Assembly: GCA_002863045.1 (NCBI GenBank)
Contig: PKDH01000037.1
Coordinates: 1 to 34,479 of the forward strand
DNA: 34,479 nt
From: Legionella sp.
Lineage (GTDB): Bacteria > Pseudomonadota > Gammaproteobacteria > Legionellales > Legionellaceae
Reading direction: 5' to 3'
Made by a program: the position numbers and the translations under genes. Under the pieces are notes generated by a model that was not told the DNA's origin, ran no database searches, and was given only the letters and a program-made list of their open reading frames with translations. Shown here piece by piece: positions 1 through 8,677 of the stretch (positions within the stretch are counted from its first letter, which is position 1; each line of letters starts with the position of its first letter).

Positions 1-2
1 CA

Positions 3-476
3 TCTTGGTTGCCTAATCCCGAAGTTGCAGCACGGAATGAGTCTATCACTGTTGATTTAAGTAATCTTAAGCCTGGTCAAAAAATGACTGTGACTTGGCA
101 CGGCAAGCCAATTTGGATAATCAGACGCACCCCTTCTCAGTTAGCCCAGCTACATCAATTAAATAACCAATTACGAGACCCTCAATCACTTGTACCTCAG
201 CAACCAACTTATGCCAGGAATATCTATCGCTCGTTAAATCCAAATTATTTAGTGTTGGTTGGCATTTGTACGCATTTAGGGTGTGTGCCGCACTTTATAA
301 CGGATGCATCTTTAACAAAAAAAAGAGGAGCTGGGTTGCATTGTCCGTGTCATGGTTCGGATTTTGATATGGCAGGAAGGGTATTTAAAGGTGCACCAGC
401 ACCGATTAATTTAGAAGTGCCTCCCTACAAATTGATTGGTAAGCATACTTTGGTTATTGGTGAGGAAAATGTTTAA
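3..476 (+). CDS. petA: Ubiquinol-cytochrome c reductase Rieske iron-sulfur subunit (5' partial)
   Basis: This is the Rieske 2Fe-2S subunit of the cytochrome bc1 complex, which passes electrons from ubiquinol to cytochrome c1 at the inner membrane. Both cluster-binding boxes are visible: CTHLGC around 268-285 and CPCHGS around 340-357. Each contributes one Cys and one His ligand, and the remaining Cys pair forms the disulfide of the family. The stretch SWLPNPEV...VDLSNLKPGQ...GKPIWIIRRT matches the region just after the membrane anchor, so the TAT-type signal/anchor helix and the true start lie upstream of the window. The frame stays open to the window edge; a TTG at 9 is internal, not a start. 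petB follows within 15 bp, and petABC is the normal order. Confidence 0.96.
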   Translation, partial: SWLPNPEVAARNESITVDLSNLKPGQKMTVTWHGKPIWIIRRTPSQLAQLHQLNNQLRDPQSLVPQQPTYARNIYRSLNPNYLVLVGICTHLGCVPHFITDASLTKKRGAGLHCPCHGSDFDMAGRVFKGAPAPINLEVPPYKLIGKHTLVIGEENV

Positions 477-489
477 CAAAGGAAAAATG

Positions 490-1692
490 ATGCTTATCTG
501 GTTAAATAAGCGCTTACCATTCCTATCTTTTTGGCATCAGCATGTTTTAAATTACTATGTGCCAAAGAATTTAAATGTATTGTATGTCTTTGGTGTATTA
601 GGTTTAGTTGCGTTAAGTAACCAATTTCTCACTGGCTTGTGGTTATTCATGTTCTATATACCTACAGCAGAGCAGGCATTTAGTTCAATAGAATATATTA
701 TGCGTGATGTGCATTTTGGTTGGTTGTTTCGCTATTTTCATGTTGTGGGTGCTTCTGCTTTTTTTGTTGTACTTTATATTCACATATTTCGCTCTTTATT
801 ATATGGTTCTTACCAAAAACCACGTGAGTTAGTTTGGTTAATAGGCGTGGTAATTTTTTGTATTGCAATGGCAGAGGCATTTTTTGGCTATCTTTTACCC
901 TGGGGGCAAATGTCCTATTGGGGTGCGCAAGTAATCACTTCTTTGTTTGGTATTATTCCTTTTCTAGGGGATAACTTAGTGCTTTGGTTGCGGGGTGATT
1001 ACGTGGTATCCGGCATTACACTTCAACGTTTTTTCGCCTTACATAGTGTGGCGTTACCTTTTATGATGATATTTTTAGTTATATTGCACATAATATCTCT
1101 TAGAGCTGTTGGCTCTAATAATCCAGAAGGTATTGATATTTCTTATCCCAAAAATAAATATGATAATTCAGCAGAGGTTATTGCGTTTCACCCCTACTTT
1201 ACCGTAAAAGATTTTTTGGCTTGTATGACTTTCCTATGGCTATTATGTTTGGTGATTTTTTTTAAACCTGATTTATACGGGCTTACGATGGAGCATGCTA
1301 ATTTCGAACCAGCCAAGGCTTGGATTACGCCAGCTGATATCCATCCTATGTGGTATTTTGCACCATTTTACAGCATGCTGCGTGTGATACCGCATAAGCT
1401 TTTAGGTATCCTCATAGCAATTGCGTCTATTATAATGTTATTTTTGCTGCCATGGTTAGATAAAAGTAGCGTGCGCTCCATGCGTTATAAAGGCCAATAT
1501 TCGCGCTTAGCATTATATCTTATGGTTATATCATTTATTTTAGCGGGTGTGATGGCTTTTTTACCGTTAACTTATTATAACCAGAAAATAACGCAATTAT
1601 GCATCATTGGATATTTTGCTTATTTTTTACTGATGCCTTTCTACACCAAAGTAGAGCGTATCCGACCACTTCCTAAAAAAATAACTTTATGA
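490..1692 (+). CDS. petB: Cytochrome b subunit of the bc1 complex
   Basis: This integral membrane subunit carries hemes bL and bH and both quinone sites. Eight or so hydrophobic helices are visible. The heme His pairs lie in the second helix (HVVGASAFF...YIHIFRS) and the fourth helix (ALHSVALPF...LHIISLR). N-terminal alignment (a few residues, then WLNKRLPF and the YYVPKNLN motif) favours a start at 487 or 490. The sequence AAAGGA at 478-483 is better spaced for 490. ATG 469 and an upstream TTG at 436 would overlap petA and add residues with no family counterpart. The Qo-site motif reads PMWY at about residues 286-289, where the textbook form is PEWY and gammaproteobacteria often have PVWY. 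The stop overlaps the petC start as ATGA. Confidence 0.95.
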   Translation: MLIWLNKRLPFLSFWHQHVLNYYVPKNLNVLYVFGVLGLVALSNQFLTGLWLFMFYIPTAEQAFSSIEYIMRDVHFGWLFRYFHVVGASAFFVVLYIHIFRSLLYGSYQKPRELVWLIGVVIFCIAMAEAFFGYLLPWGQMSYWGAQVITSLFGIIPFLGDNLVLWLRGDYVVSGITLQRFFALHSVALPFMMIFLVILHIISLRAVGSNNPEGIDISYPKNKYDNSAEVIAFHPYFTVKDFLACMTFLWLLCLVIFFKPDLYGLTMEHANFEPAKAWITPADIHPMWYFAPFYSMLRVIPHKLLGILIAIASIIMLFLLPWLDKSSVRSMRYKGQYSRLALYLMVISFILAGVMAFLPLTYYNQKITQLCIIGYFAYFLLMPFYTKVERIRPLPKKITL

Positions 1693-2363
1693 AAACTTGC
1701 GGCTTAATAAGCCTTATTTTATGTTGGAGTTTATTAGGGTGGGGCGGGTCAAGTTCAGCAATATTACAACGTGGTGCTAGCGTGTATATTAATTATTGCG
1801 TTGGATGTCATGCCCTGCATTACCTTACATACCAACGCATGGCTTATGACTTAAATTTGATAGATAAAAATAAAAAAATAGATAAAAATTTATTATATGG
1901 CAATCTTATATTTAGTGAATCACTTTTAAATCATACAATTGAGACGAGTTTATCTTCTCAAGATGCTCTAAATTGGTTTGGTCGTGTTCCTCCTGATCTA
2001 TCTTTAATTACGCGTCAGAAACCTACGAGGTGGTTAAAACAATATTTACGTGGTTTTTATCGTGATTCTAAAAGGCCATTTGGGGTAAATAACCATATGT
2101 TATTCAACACGAACATGCCTAATATATTCATGCGATTACCTGATACCCGCTATCAAATCAAAGCTTTTGACCAAGCGCAAAAACAGCATACTAATCAGAT
2201 GATAGAAGATTTGGTGGCATTTTTAGTGTATGTTGGCGACCCTTTTTATACGAAACGTCATTATCTTGGCTATTGGGTTATGGGTTGGCTAACCGGGATG
2301 TGGATACTTGCTTTAGGTCTGATGCGTTCTTATTGGCCTAAATCATTACAAAAACATGTTTAG
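1689..2363 (+). CDS. petC: Cytochrome c1 subunit of the bc1 complex
   Basis: This is the membrane-anchored c-type cytochrome that takes electrons from the Rieske protein. It has an N-terminal export signal of about 25 residues, then the covalent heme motif CVGCH at about residues 37-41. A likely Met ligand lies in the NMPNIFMRLP stretch near residue 150. A single C-terminal helix (YWVMGWLTGMWILALGLM) is followed by basic residues, giving the usual anchor with a periplasmic body. At 224 residues it is slightly short but within the family range. Its ATG overlaps the petB stop (ATGA), so it is translationally coupled as the last gene of petABC. No convincing T-tailed hairpin follows. Confidence 0.95.
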   Translation: MKTCGLISLILCWSLLGWGGSSSAILQRGASVYINYCVGCHALHYLTYQRMAYDLNLIDKNKKIDKNLLYGNLIFSESLLNHTIETSLSSQDALNWFGRVPPDLSLITRQKPTRWLKQYLRGFYRDSKRPFGVNNHMLFNTNMPNIFMRLPDTRYQIKAFDQAQKQHTNQMIEDLVAFLVYVGDPFYTKRHYLGYWVMGWLTGMWILALGLMRSYWPKSLQKHV

Positions 2364-2422
2364 ACGTAGTGGGGCGTTACGTTTAAATAAAGTATTGTTT
2401 TAGTTAAAAAAGCAAATTTTGC

Positions 2423-2552
2423 ACAAAGTCAATCACTTTGTTCATGTAATTTATGATAAACTAGTCAATTTGGTTTGTCCTAATATCATTGCATATTATC
2501 AAACAATCACGTAATTTTATTATTTATGGCATTATTCTATTAAAAATAATGC
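2423..2552 (+). promoter_or_regulatory. sspA upstream region with candidate promoter and two hairpins
   Basis: The 216-bp gap between petC and sspA has no gene. It holds a perfect 7-bp inverted repeat ACAAAGT/ACTTTGT (2423-2429 and 2435-2441). A sigma70-like pair follows: TTGGTT (2470-2475), an 18-bp spacer and TATTAT (2494-2499). A perfect 8-bp inverted repeat GCATTATT/AATAATGC (2529-2536 and 2545-2552) lies just before the sspA ribosome binding site. The first repeat has no T-tract, so it could be an operator or a weak petC terminator; the second would sit in the sspA leader. The sequences are seen directly; function is inferred. Confidence 0.35.
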
Positions 2553-2579
2553 TTAATCAATTTATTTCAAGGAGTAGCT

Positions 2580-3200
2580 ATGGCTATCGTAGCAAAACGT
2601 ACGATTATGTCTTTGTATTCAGATGACGAGGATGTTTATAGTCATCAAGTTCGCATTGTATTGGCAGAAAAAGGTGTCAATGTTGAAATTATTCCTACCA
2701 AACAAGATAAAATTGAACAAAGCTTATTAGACATAAGCCCTTACGGCAGCATACCTATTTTAATCGACCGCGAATTAACTTTGTACAAAGCCCGTATTAT
2801 CATGGAATATTTAGATGAGCGTTTCCCTCATCCACCATTATTGCCTGTTTATCCAGTGGCTCGCGCGGAAACCCGTAAAATGATGTATCGTATCGAGCAT
2901 GATTGGTACACACTTATGTTTAAAATTAAGACAAATGAAGACAAAGTTAACAATCAAAAATTGTTGCTTAATAGCCTTGTACAATTAGATCCAGTATTTG
3001 CTGATAGACCCTTCTTTTTAAGTGAAGAATTTTCGTTACTTGATTGTACTTTAGCCCCATTACTATGGCGTTTACCTCAATACAACATCACCATTCCTTC
3101 ATCAGCCAAAGCGCTACATCGTTATATGAATCGTATATTTGAACGAGATGCGTTCCAAGCCAGTTTAACCGAGGCTGAAAAACAGTTAAGAGTAGCATAA
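2580..3200 (+). CDS. sspA: Stringent starvation protein A, glutathione S-transferase-like
   Basis: SspA is an RNA-polymerase-associated regulator with a glutathione S-transferase fold that helps cells in stationary phase and stress. The thioredoxin-like N-terminal half contains DDEDVYSHQVRIVLAEKG, then SPYGSIPILIDRELTLYKARIIMEYLDERFPHPPLLP, which matches SspA closely. The helical C-terminal half contains FFLSEEFSLLDCTLAPLLWRL, the GST-family N-capping region. Length is 206 residues against about 210 in relatives. The ATG is preceded by AGGAG with a 5-base gap, so the start is secure. sspB begins on the next base after the stop, and the pair follows petABC, a common gammaproteobacterial order. 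Confidence 0.95.
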   Translation: MAIVAKRTIMSLYSDDEDVYSHQVRIVLAEKGVNVEIIPTKQDKIEQSLLDISPYGSIPILIDRELTLYKARIIMEYLDERFPHPPLLPVYPVARAETRKMMYRIEHDWYTLMFKIKTNEDKVNNQKLLLNSLVQLDPVFADRPFFLSEEFSLLDCTLAPLLWRLPQYNITIPSSAKALHRYMNRIFERDAFQASLTEAEKQLRVA

Positions 3201-3602
3201 ATGACCATGACTTCGAATAAGCCCTATCTTATCAAAGCGATGTATGATTGGATAACTGACAATAATTTAACACCTTATATTTTGGTAAATGCTTACCATA
3301 AAAATGTGCAAGTACCTCAAGAACACGTACAACATGGTAAAATTGTATTGAATATTTCGCCAAATGCCTGTCGGGGATTACATATAGATAATGATAGAAT
3401 TGTGTTTACCGCCCGTTTTTCTGGATTAAATACTCAAGTTTTTGTGGTGCCCCATGCAGTTTTAGCGATTTATGCCAAAGAGAATGGCCGCGGTATGGAG
3501 TTCGGTGAAGAGTATACTGATTTTACAGACACAACTTCACCATCTTCTGAGCCCAAAACTAAACATAAACCTGCATTAAAACTAGTAAAACGTGATGAAT
3601 AA
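3201..3602 (+). CDS. sspB: ClpXP protease specificity-enhancing factor SspB
   Basis: SspB binds ssrA-tagged polypeptides released from stalled ribosomes and delivers them to ClpXP. The compact Sm-like substrate-binding domain spans about residues 5-110, with TPYILVNAY and IVLNISPNAC as in the family. A charged, unstructured linker rich in Thr, Ser and Lys follows. The C-terminal KPALKLVKRDE resembles the short ClpX-binding tail of E. coli SspB (LRVVK), extended by three residues. Length is 133 residues. The start abuts the sspA stop, implying coupled translation. A second ATG two codons in is an alternative start. Confidence 0.93.
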   Translation: MTMTSNKPYLIKAMYDWITDNNLTPYILVNAYHKNVQVPQEHVQHGKIVLNISPNACRGLHIDNDRIVFTARFSGLNTQVFVVPHAVLAIYAKENGRGMEFGEEYTDFTDTTSPSSEPKTKHKPALKLVKRDE

Positions 3603-3638
3603 AAAGTGTTTATTTAAGACTTAAAATGCAGGGTAAAA

Positions 3639-3690
3639 GCTAAATTAACCATTAAAAAGGTTTGATAAAAGGAAATTTTAGGCTTTTTTA
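3639..3690 (+). terminator. Possible weak terminator after sspB
   Basis: After the sspB stop there is an imperfect stem. GCTAAATT (3639-3646) can pair with AATTTTAGGC (3674-3683) with bulges, around a nested AACC/GGTT pair, and a run of six or seven T residues follows. The internal loop is large, so this is only a plausible Rho-independent terminator between sspB and nnr. Confidence 0.3.
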
Positions 3691-3712
3691 TTGAATTTGA
3701 CTTATTTTGTTC

Positions 3713-5203
3713 ATGGATAGGGATATGAACCCACAAAGTTTACTTGCTGCACATCAACTTTATGCACTTAAACAACTTGCACTATCGCACTATCAAGTAT
3801 CGGCATATCATCTAACCCAATTAGCAGGCAAGGCGGCATTGCATCATTTGCAACGCCACTTTGCCGCAGCCTATAAAATTTTAATTTATTGTGGTGGTGG
3901 TGGAAATGCTGCAGATGGTTACGAATTAGCCTATCTGGCGCATCAAGCGGGGTACCAGGTAACCATCAACCAATTTAAGACCATCGATAAGTTACCTCAT
4001 CATGCCCAAATTGCGGCAAATAAAGCATTAGATGCAGGTGTGATTTGCTATTGGATGGAAGAGGATGCCGCGTTATTAGAAGCAGATTTAATCATTGATG
4101 CATTAATTGGCACGGGCTTAAAGCACGAAGTGCATGAATCCATACTTTGGGCTATTAATCAAATTAACGAGAGTCGTCTGCCGGTTTTTGCGCTTGATGT
4201 TCCTTCAGGTTTGCAAGCAGATACGGGTGCTTGTTTGGGTGGCTGTGTTAAAGCGACCATAACCCTAACATTTATCGCTAAAAAAATGGGCATGTTTACC
4301 GGAGCTGGTCTTGATTATTGTGGCCAGATTTTATGGGATGATTTGGGGTTAGTTTTTCCACTTAATCATGTCATGTGTCCTGATGCCCAATTGTTATCTC
4401 AAAACAATCTATTACCGCATTTATTACAACGTCATAAAAACGTTCATAAAGGTCATTTTGGTCACGTGCTTATTATAGGGGGTGATGAGGGCATGGCTGG
4501 CGCGCCTTTGTTAGCTGCAACTGCAGCTTTACGCATAGGAGCAGGTAAGGTCACAGTGGTCATGAATGCCAATCAAAGTATACAGCGACCTTGTCCTCTG
4601 GAGATCATGGTATATGGTGTATCACATGGTGCTGATTTAACGGCATTTATTAAACAAGCGAGCGTGTGCGTTCTTGGCCCAGGCTTGGGGATGGCTACTT
4701 GGGGCAGGCATTTGTTTAAACAAGTATTGGCCTCTCAAATCCCAATGATAGTCGATGCCTCGGCGTTACGTATATTAGCCGATTTACCGCAATTTGATGA
4801 TAATTGGATTTTAACCCCACATGCTGGGGAAGCAGCTGCGTTGCTGAGATGCTCTACTGATTGGGTTAATAGCAATCGCTATACAGCGATTAACCAGTTG
4901 CAACAAAAATACGGTGGTGCGGTGGTATTAAAAGGCGCCGGTTCACTGATTAAAACAGAGCATCAACCCATATGGGTTTGCCAACAAGGTAATCCTGGCA
5001 TGGCTTCAGCTGGTATGGGGGACGTATTAAGTGGCGTGATTGCAGGCTTAGTAGCGCAACATTTGCCTTTGGCTGAGGCAGCTAAATTAGGTGTATGGTT
5101 GCATGCCAATGCGGGTGATTTAGCTGCCAGTGATCATGGTCAAAAAGGTTTGCTCGCCAGTGATGTGATTCAGCAATTAAACAAACTATTAAATCAGCTT
5201 TAA
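3713..5203 (+). CDS. nnr: Bifunctional NAD(P)H-hydrate epimerase / ADP-dependent dehydratase
   Basis: This metabolite-repair enzyme turns damaged hydrated NAD(P)H back into NAD(P)H. The N-terminal YjeF_N epimerase domain covers roughly residues 1-215, with ILIYCGGGGNAADGYELA, the phosphate-binding GGGGN(A/N)(A/G)DG motif, and DLIIDALIGTGL. The C-terminal ribokinase-like dehydratase domain covers about 235-490, with GHFGHVLIIGGDEGMAGAPLLA, VLGPGLG, LTPHAGEAA and NPGMASAGMGDVLSGVIAG, the last holding the catalytic GMGD. At about 496 residues it matches the fused family. ATG at 3713 and 3725 are both possible starts; a TTG at 3707 is less likely. In many bacteria nnr sits directly before tsaE, amiB, mutL and miaA, as here. 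Confidence 0.95.
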   Translation: MDRDMNPQSLLAAHQLYALKQLALSHYQVSAYHLTQLAGKAALHHLQRHFAAAYKILIYCGGGGNAADGYELAYLAHQAGYQVTINQFKTIDKLPHHAQIAANKALDAGVICYWMEEDAALLEADLIIDALIGTGLKHEVHESILWAINQINESRLPVFALDVPSGLQADTGACLGGCVKATITLTFIAKKMGMFTGAGLDYCGQILWDDLGLVFPLNHVMCPDAQLLSQNNLLPHLLQRHKNVHKGHFGHVLIIGGDEGMAGAPLLAATAALRIGAGKVTVVMNANQSIQRPCPLEIMVYGVSHGADLTAFIKQASVCVLGPGLGMATWGRHLFKQVLASQIPMIVDASALRILADLPQFDDNWILTPHAGEAAALLRCSTDWVNSNRYTAINQLQQKYGGAVVLKGAGSLIKTEHQPIWVCQQGNPGMASAGMGDVLSGVIAGLVAQHLPLAEAAKLGVWLHANAGDLAASDHGQKGLLASDVIQQLNKLLNQL

Positions 5204-5283
5204 AATTCAGCCATGCTATGATTTATGCTACATTGAATAGACTTAATTTAAAGTGATATAATTTTAAACTATCGTTAAACGTG

Positions 5284-5751
5284 ATGGCTATGAATAATAT
5301 TAAAATTGATTTGCCTTGTGTGCAAGAATGTGAACGTTGGGCTGAAAAATTTGCATCGGTATTACCAAATCAAGCGATTTTAACCTTCAAAGGTGAGATA
5401 GGTGTAGGTAAAACCACCTTTATTCGAGCCATGCTACGCGCTAAAGGTGTTGTTGGTTCTATTAAAAGTCCGACTTTTGCTTTGGTAGAAACTTACGATA
5501 TATCATCTGGTAGTATTCATCATTTTGATTTATACCGAATTGCAGATGAGCAGGAACTTGAGCTTATTGGTTTTAGAGATTATTTTGTAGATAGTATTTG
5601 TTGTATTGAATGGCCAGAAAAAGCACCTAATTATCTTTTATACACAGATATTCAATTTATGTTTAGTCTGGGTGAAAAGGGGGCGCGTCGTATGATAGCG
5701 CATGCTTTTACCAAAAGGGGTCTTATTATTTTGGCGCATTTAGTGAATTAA
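5284..5751 (+). CDS. tsaE: tRNA threonylcarbamoyladenosine biosynthesis ATPase TsaE
   Basis: TsaE is the ATPase partner of TsaB/TsaD, which add the N6-threonylcarbamoyl group to A37 of ANN-decoding tRNAs. The Walker A loop GEIGVGKTT lies at residues 37-45. SIKSPTFALVETY and HHFDLYRI (Walker B-like) follow, then CCIEWPEKAP, all family signatures. Length is about 155 residues, the usual size. A GTG three bases upstream and an ATG at 5290 are alternative starts; none has a strong Shine-Dalgarno sequence. The stop is two bases before amiB, consistent with an operon running to miaA. Confidence 0.94.
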   Translation: MAMNNIKIDLPCVQECERWAEKFASVLPNQAILTFKGEIGVGKTTFIRAMLRAKGVVGSIKSPTFALVETYDISSGSIHHFDLYRIADEQELELIGFRDYFVDSICCIEWPEKAPNYLLYTDIQFMFSLGEKGARRMIAHAFTKRGLIILAHLVN

Positions 5752-5753
5752 TT

Positions 5754-7064
5754 ATGCTTAGAATAGCAGCGCTTTTAGTGATGTTTATAATGCACACAAG
5801 CGGATACGCCAATACATTAACGGATATCGCGCTACAAGAAAATAATCAAGCATTGGTACTAAAGTTTAAATTAAAAAAACCGGTTAAATATCATGCGTTT
5901 ACGCTTATCAAACCTTATCGAATTGTGCTTGATTTAGTTGATACTGATATGCAATTTAATCCTAAAAAGTTGAATATGTCGAAAAAATCTGTTTGCCGAT
6001 TAAGAGTGGGTTATCCTAAAAAGCATATTTTACGGTTGGTTTTCGATATTTCTAACCAAACATTATTTGACAAATCTTTGGCATTATCACCGCAAAAAAT
6101 AGCTAATAATTTGGTTCTAAAATTGCCCAAACATAATTTTCCTACGAATTTGGCCGCGCAACATACAATAAACTTACCCCCTAAGCATTTGCGCGATGTT
6201 ATGGTGGTATTGGACCCAGGGCATGGGGGGCATGACCCGGGTGCATTAGGTTTACAACATACAGCTGAAAAAAATATAACGCTTGCTATTGCATTAAAAT
6301 TAAAAAGCATGATTAACAAAGAGCCTGGTATAAAGGCTGTGTTAACACGCCAAAATGATAGTTATCTAAGTCTACGTGCTCGCTTAACCAAAGCGCGCCA
6401 ATATAATGCTGATATTTTTATCTCTATTCATGCAGATGCTTTTATTAATCGTCACTCGCAAGGCGCCTCAGTTTTTGCACTCTCCCAAAGTGGCGCAACC
6501 AGTGAAGCAGCGCGTTGGTTGGCTGAGAAGGAAAATTATGCAGAGCTAGGAGGTATCAATCTCAAGGGATTAGATGATCAAAACGGTTTAGTGCGTACGG
6601 TATTAATCGACTTATCGCAAACGGCAACCATTCGTGCAAGTATACATATGGGTAAAATGATGTTATCCAATTTAGGGCATGTCACTGTACTGCACAATAA
6701 AAAAGTAGAGCAAGCACGTTTTATGGTGTTAAAATCTCCGGATATTCCCTCTGTATTAATTGAAACGGGATTTATTTCTAACCCCAAAGAAGAAAAAAAT
6801 TTAAATAATCAACGTTATCAAAACAAGCTAGCACAGTCTTTGCTAAAGGGGTTACGTCAATATTTCTGGGCTTACCCTCCACATAATACTTACATTGAAG
6901 CACATGTTAAATCGCATGAAATTTATGTGGTGCGTGCGCAGGATACTTGGCCATCGATTGCTAAAAAATACCAGTTATCGGTCGATATGCTTAAACATGC
7001 TAATCGCCTGCCCGCTGATTTATTAAAGATTGGCCAACAATTAATCATTCCGCGAATTGTATGA
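5754..7064 (+). CDS. amiB: N-acetylmuramoyl-L-alanine amidase AmiB-like, AMIN and LysM domains
   Basis: This exported zinc amidase cleaves the bond between muramic acid and the stem peptide to separate daughter cells. A signal peptide (about residues 1-19) is followed by an AMIN domain that targets peptidoglycan at the septum (about 22-120) and an Amidase_3 catalytic domain (about 148-365). The zinc ligands and catalytic Glu are visible: H157 in DPGHGGHDPGA, E172 in AEKNITLA, H226 in ISIHADA and E337 in VLIETGFISN. A C-terminal LysM repeat (about 389-434) binds the cell wall. In E. coli, AmiB is activated by EnvC under FtsEX control, and ftsEX is also in this window. The stop overlaps the mutL start (ATGA). 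Confidence 0.94.
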   Translation: MLRIAALLVMFIMHTSGYANTLTDIALQENNQALVLKFKLKKPVKYHAFTLIKPYRIVLDLVDTDMQFNPKKLNMSKKSVCRLRVGYPKKHILRLVFDISNQTLFDKSLALSPQKIANNLVLKLPKHNFPTNLAAQHTINLPPKHLRDVMVVLDPGHGGHDPGALGLQHTAEKNITLAIALKLKSMINKEPGIKAVLTRQNDSYLSLRARLTKARQYNADIFISIHADAFINRHSQGASVFALSQSGATSEAARWLAEKENYAELGGINLKGLDDQNGLVRTVLIDLSQTATIRASIHMGKMMLSNLGHVTVLHNKKVEQARFMVLKSPDIPSVLIETGFISNPKEEKNLNNQRYQNKLAQSLLKGLRQYFWAYPPHNTYIEAHVKSHEIYVVRAQDTWPSIAKKYQLSVDMLKHANRLPADLLKIGQQLIIPRIV

Positions 7065-8677
7065 AACGTATCCAATTGTTATCAACACTTGTGGCTAATC
7101 AAATTGCCGCGGGTGAGGTCATTGAGCGTCCAGCATCTATTGTTAAAGAATTATTAGAAAACGCCCTTGATGCAAAAGCTTCAAGTATTGTTATTGAAAT
7201 TGGTCATGGTGGTTTGACGTCCATTAAGGTGAGTGATAATGGCGTAGGTATTGTCGCTGATGATTTACCGCTTGCTATTTTAGCGCATGCGACCAGTAAA
7301 ATTGCCACGCTAGATGATTTGTATGAAGTTAAAAGCATGGGATTTCGTGGTGAGGCTTTAGCCAGTATAGCGTCAATAGCACATATCACTGTGACGTCTA
7401 AGCCTCTCGACCAACCAGATGCTATGAAATTACAAATTGAGGGTTCTCATCAGCTGTTAACGCCTTGTGCGCGCGCTTTGGGCACCACAGTTGAGGTGCG
7501 TGATATTTTTTACAACGCACCTGTTAGAAAAAAATTTCTTAAATCAAAATATTATGAGTTTCAAGCCATTGAGTTGATGATCAAACGCTTTGCTTTAAGT
7601 GTACCTGAAGTAAGCATTGAGTTATTTCATGACCATAAACCGGTGCTTATTTTGCCAGCCACAGATAAAGCAACATTTTATACGATGCGTGTTGGGGCTC
7701 TGCTGGGTAAAAAATTTATAGACAATGCCATTGCCATTGATACCTCAAGTGATGATATAACGCTTAAAGGGTGGACAACCCATCCAAATTATCAGCGTAG
7801 TCAAAGTGATAGATTATGGGTATATATTAATCAACGAATCATCAAGGATAAATTAATCAATCATGCCATTAAACTTGCTTATGATAATCATTTACATCCC
7901 GGACGCTTTCCGCTTTGTATATTGTATCTGACTGTTAATTCTCATGAGATTGATGTCAACGTGCATCCAACCAAGCATGAAATACGCTTTCAAAACCCTA
8001 AAGTAATGCATAATTTTTTATACAATGGACTTAAAAAGGCCATACAGGAGCCAACTACTCAGCCATATGCAGATACTATGAGAGCATCTTCAACTAAAAA
8101 TTTTTTACGTGAACCGCATTTGGGCGGGCATTACACGCCGTTTTCTTTTAGAACAGCTTTGGCCAGCGAGCAGGAGTGTATTTATATTGCGCAAAATTAT
8201 ATAATTTATGCGCTTACCTCAGGTTATTGTTTAATTGATATGGTTGCTTTAAAGCGCCATTGGTTAACACATGAACTTAATCAAGCGGATTTACCCTTAG
8301 CACCTCGCCATCTTTTGGTCGCGATTGATTATGCATTGCCCCACCAATTTACAGCAACAGCATGGCAGCAGTTATCGCCCTTATTCAGTCAGTTAGGATT
8401 TGATATTATGGTTGACAAGCAACGTATATGGGTTCGTGCAATACCTCATCTTTTTCCCGATTTAGTGATTGATGAATTTGTTGAATCAGCATGTAAGTTG
8501 TCAATTTACACATTAGATGCTTTAAAAGAAATTTTGTTGAATATAACTTGTGCTAAGGTAACAGATTTGTCCGCCAAACTTAAAACCTATCTTGAACACT
8601 ATCAGTCAACTTTAATAAAAGAGCCTTTTATTAAAGTATTAACCGCAAAGCATTGCGAGCGTATTTTATATGAATAA
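7061..8677 (+). CDS. mutL: DNA mismatch repair protein MutL
   Basis: MutL links mismatch recognition by MutS to strand incision and helicase loading. The N-terminal GHKL ATPase is complete, with IAAGEVIERP, catalytic E30 and N34 in KELLENALDA, DNGVGI at 59-64, HATSKI and GFRGEALASI at about 94-103. The transducer domain holds VDVNVHPTKHEIRF. The linker is short, and the C-terminal dimerisation domain starts near residue 370. I see no DQHA(x)2E(x)4E endonuclease motif, so it is of the E. coli type that relies on a separate nicking activity. At 538 residues it is short for the family, mainly in the linker. It is coupled to amiB by ATGA and overlaps miaA by 8 bp. Confidence 0.95.
   Translation: MKRIQLLSTLVANQIAAGEVIERPASIVKELLENALDAKASSIVIEIGHGGLTSIKVSDNGVGIVADDLPLAILAHATSKIATLDDLYEVKSMGFRGEALASIASIAHITVTSKPLDQPDAMKLQIEGSHQLLTPCARALGTTVEVRDIFYNAPVRKKFLKSKYYEFQAIELMIKRFALSVPEVSIELFHDHKPVLILPATDKATFYTMRVGALLGKKFIDNAIAIDTSSDDITLKGWTTHPNYQRSQSDRLWVYINQRIIKDKLINHAIKLAYDNHLHPGRFPLCILYLTVNSHEIDVNVHPTKHEIRFQNPKVMHNFLYNGLKKAIQEPTTQPYADTMRASSTKNFLREPHLGGHYTPFSFRTALASEQECIYIAQNYIIYALTSGYCLIDMVALKRHWLTHELNQADLPLAPRHLLVAIDYALPHQFTATAWQQLSPLFSQLGFDIMVDKQRIWVRAIPHLFPDLVIDEFVESACKLSIYTLDALKEILLNITCAKVTDLSAKLKTYLEHYQSTLIKEPFIKVLTAKHCERILYE

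Noticed and set aside
436..489. Upstream TTG and ATG starts for petB
   Set aside because: They add residues absent from cytochrome b N-termini and overlap petA, and their spacing to any Shine-Dalgarno sequence is poor.
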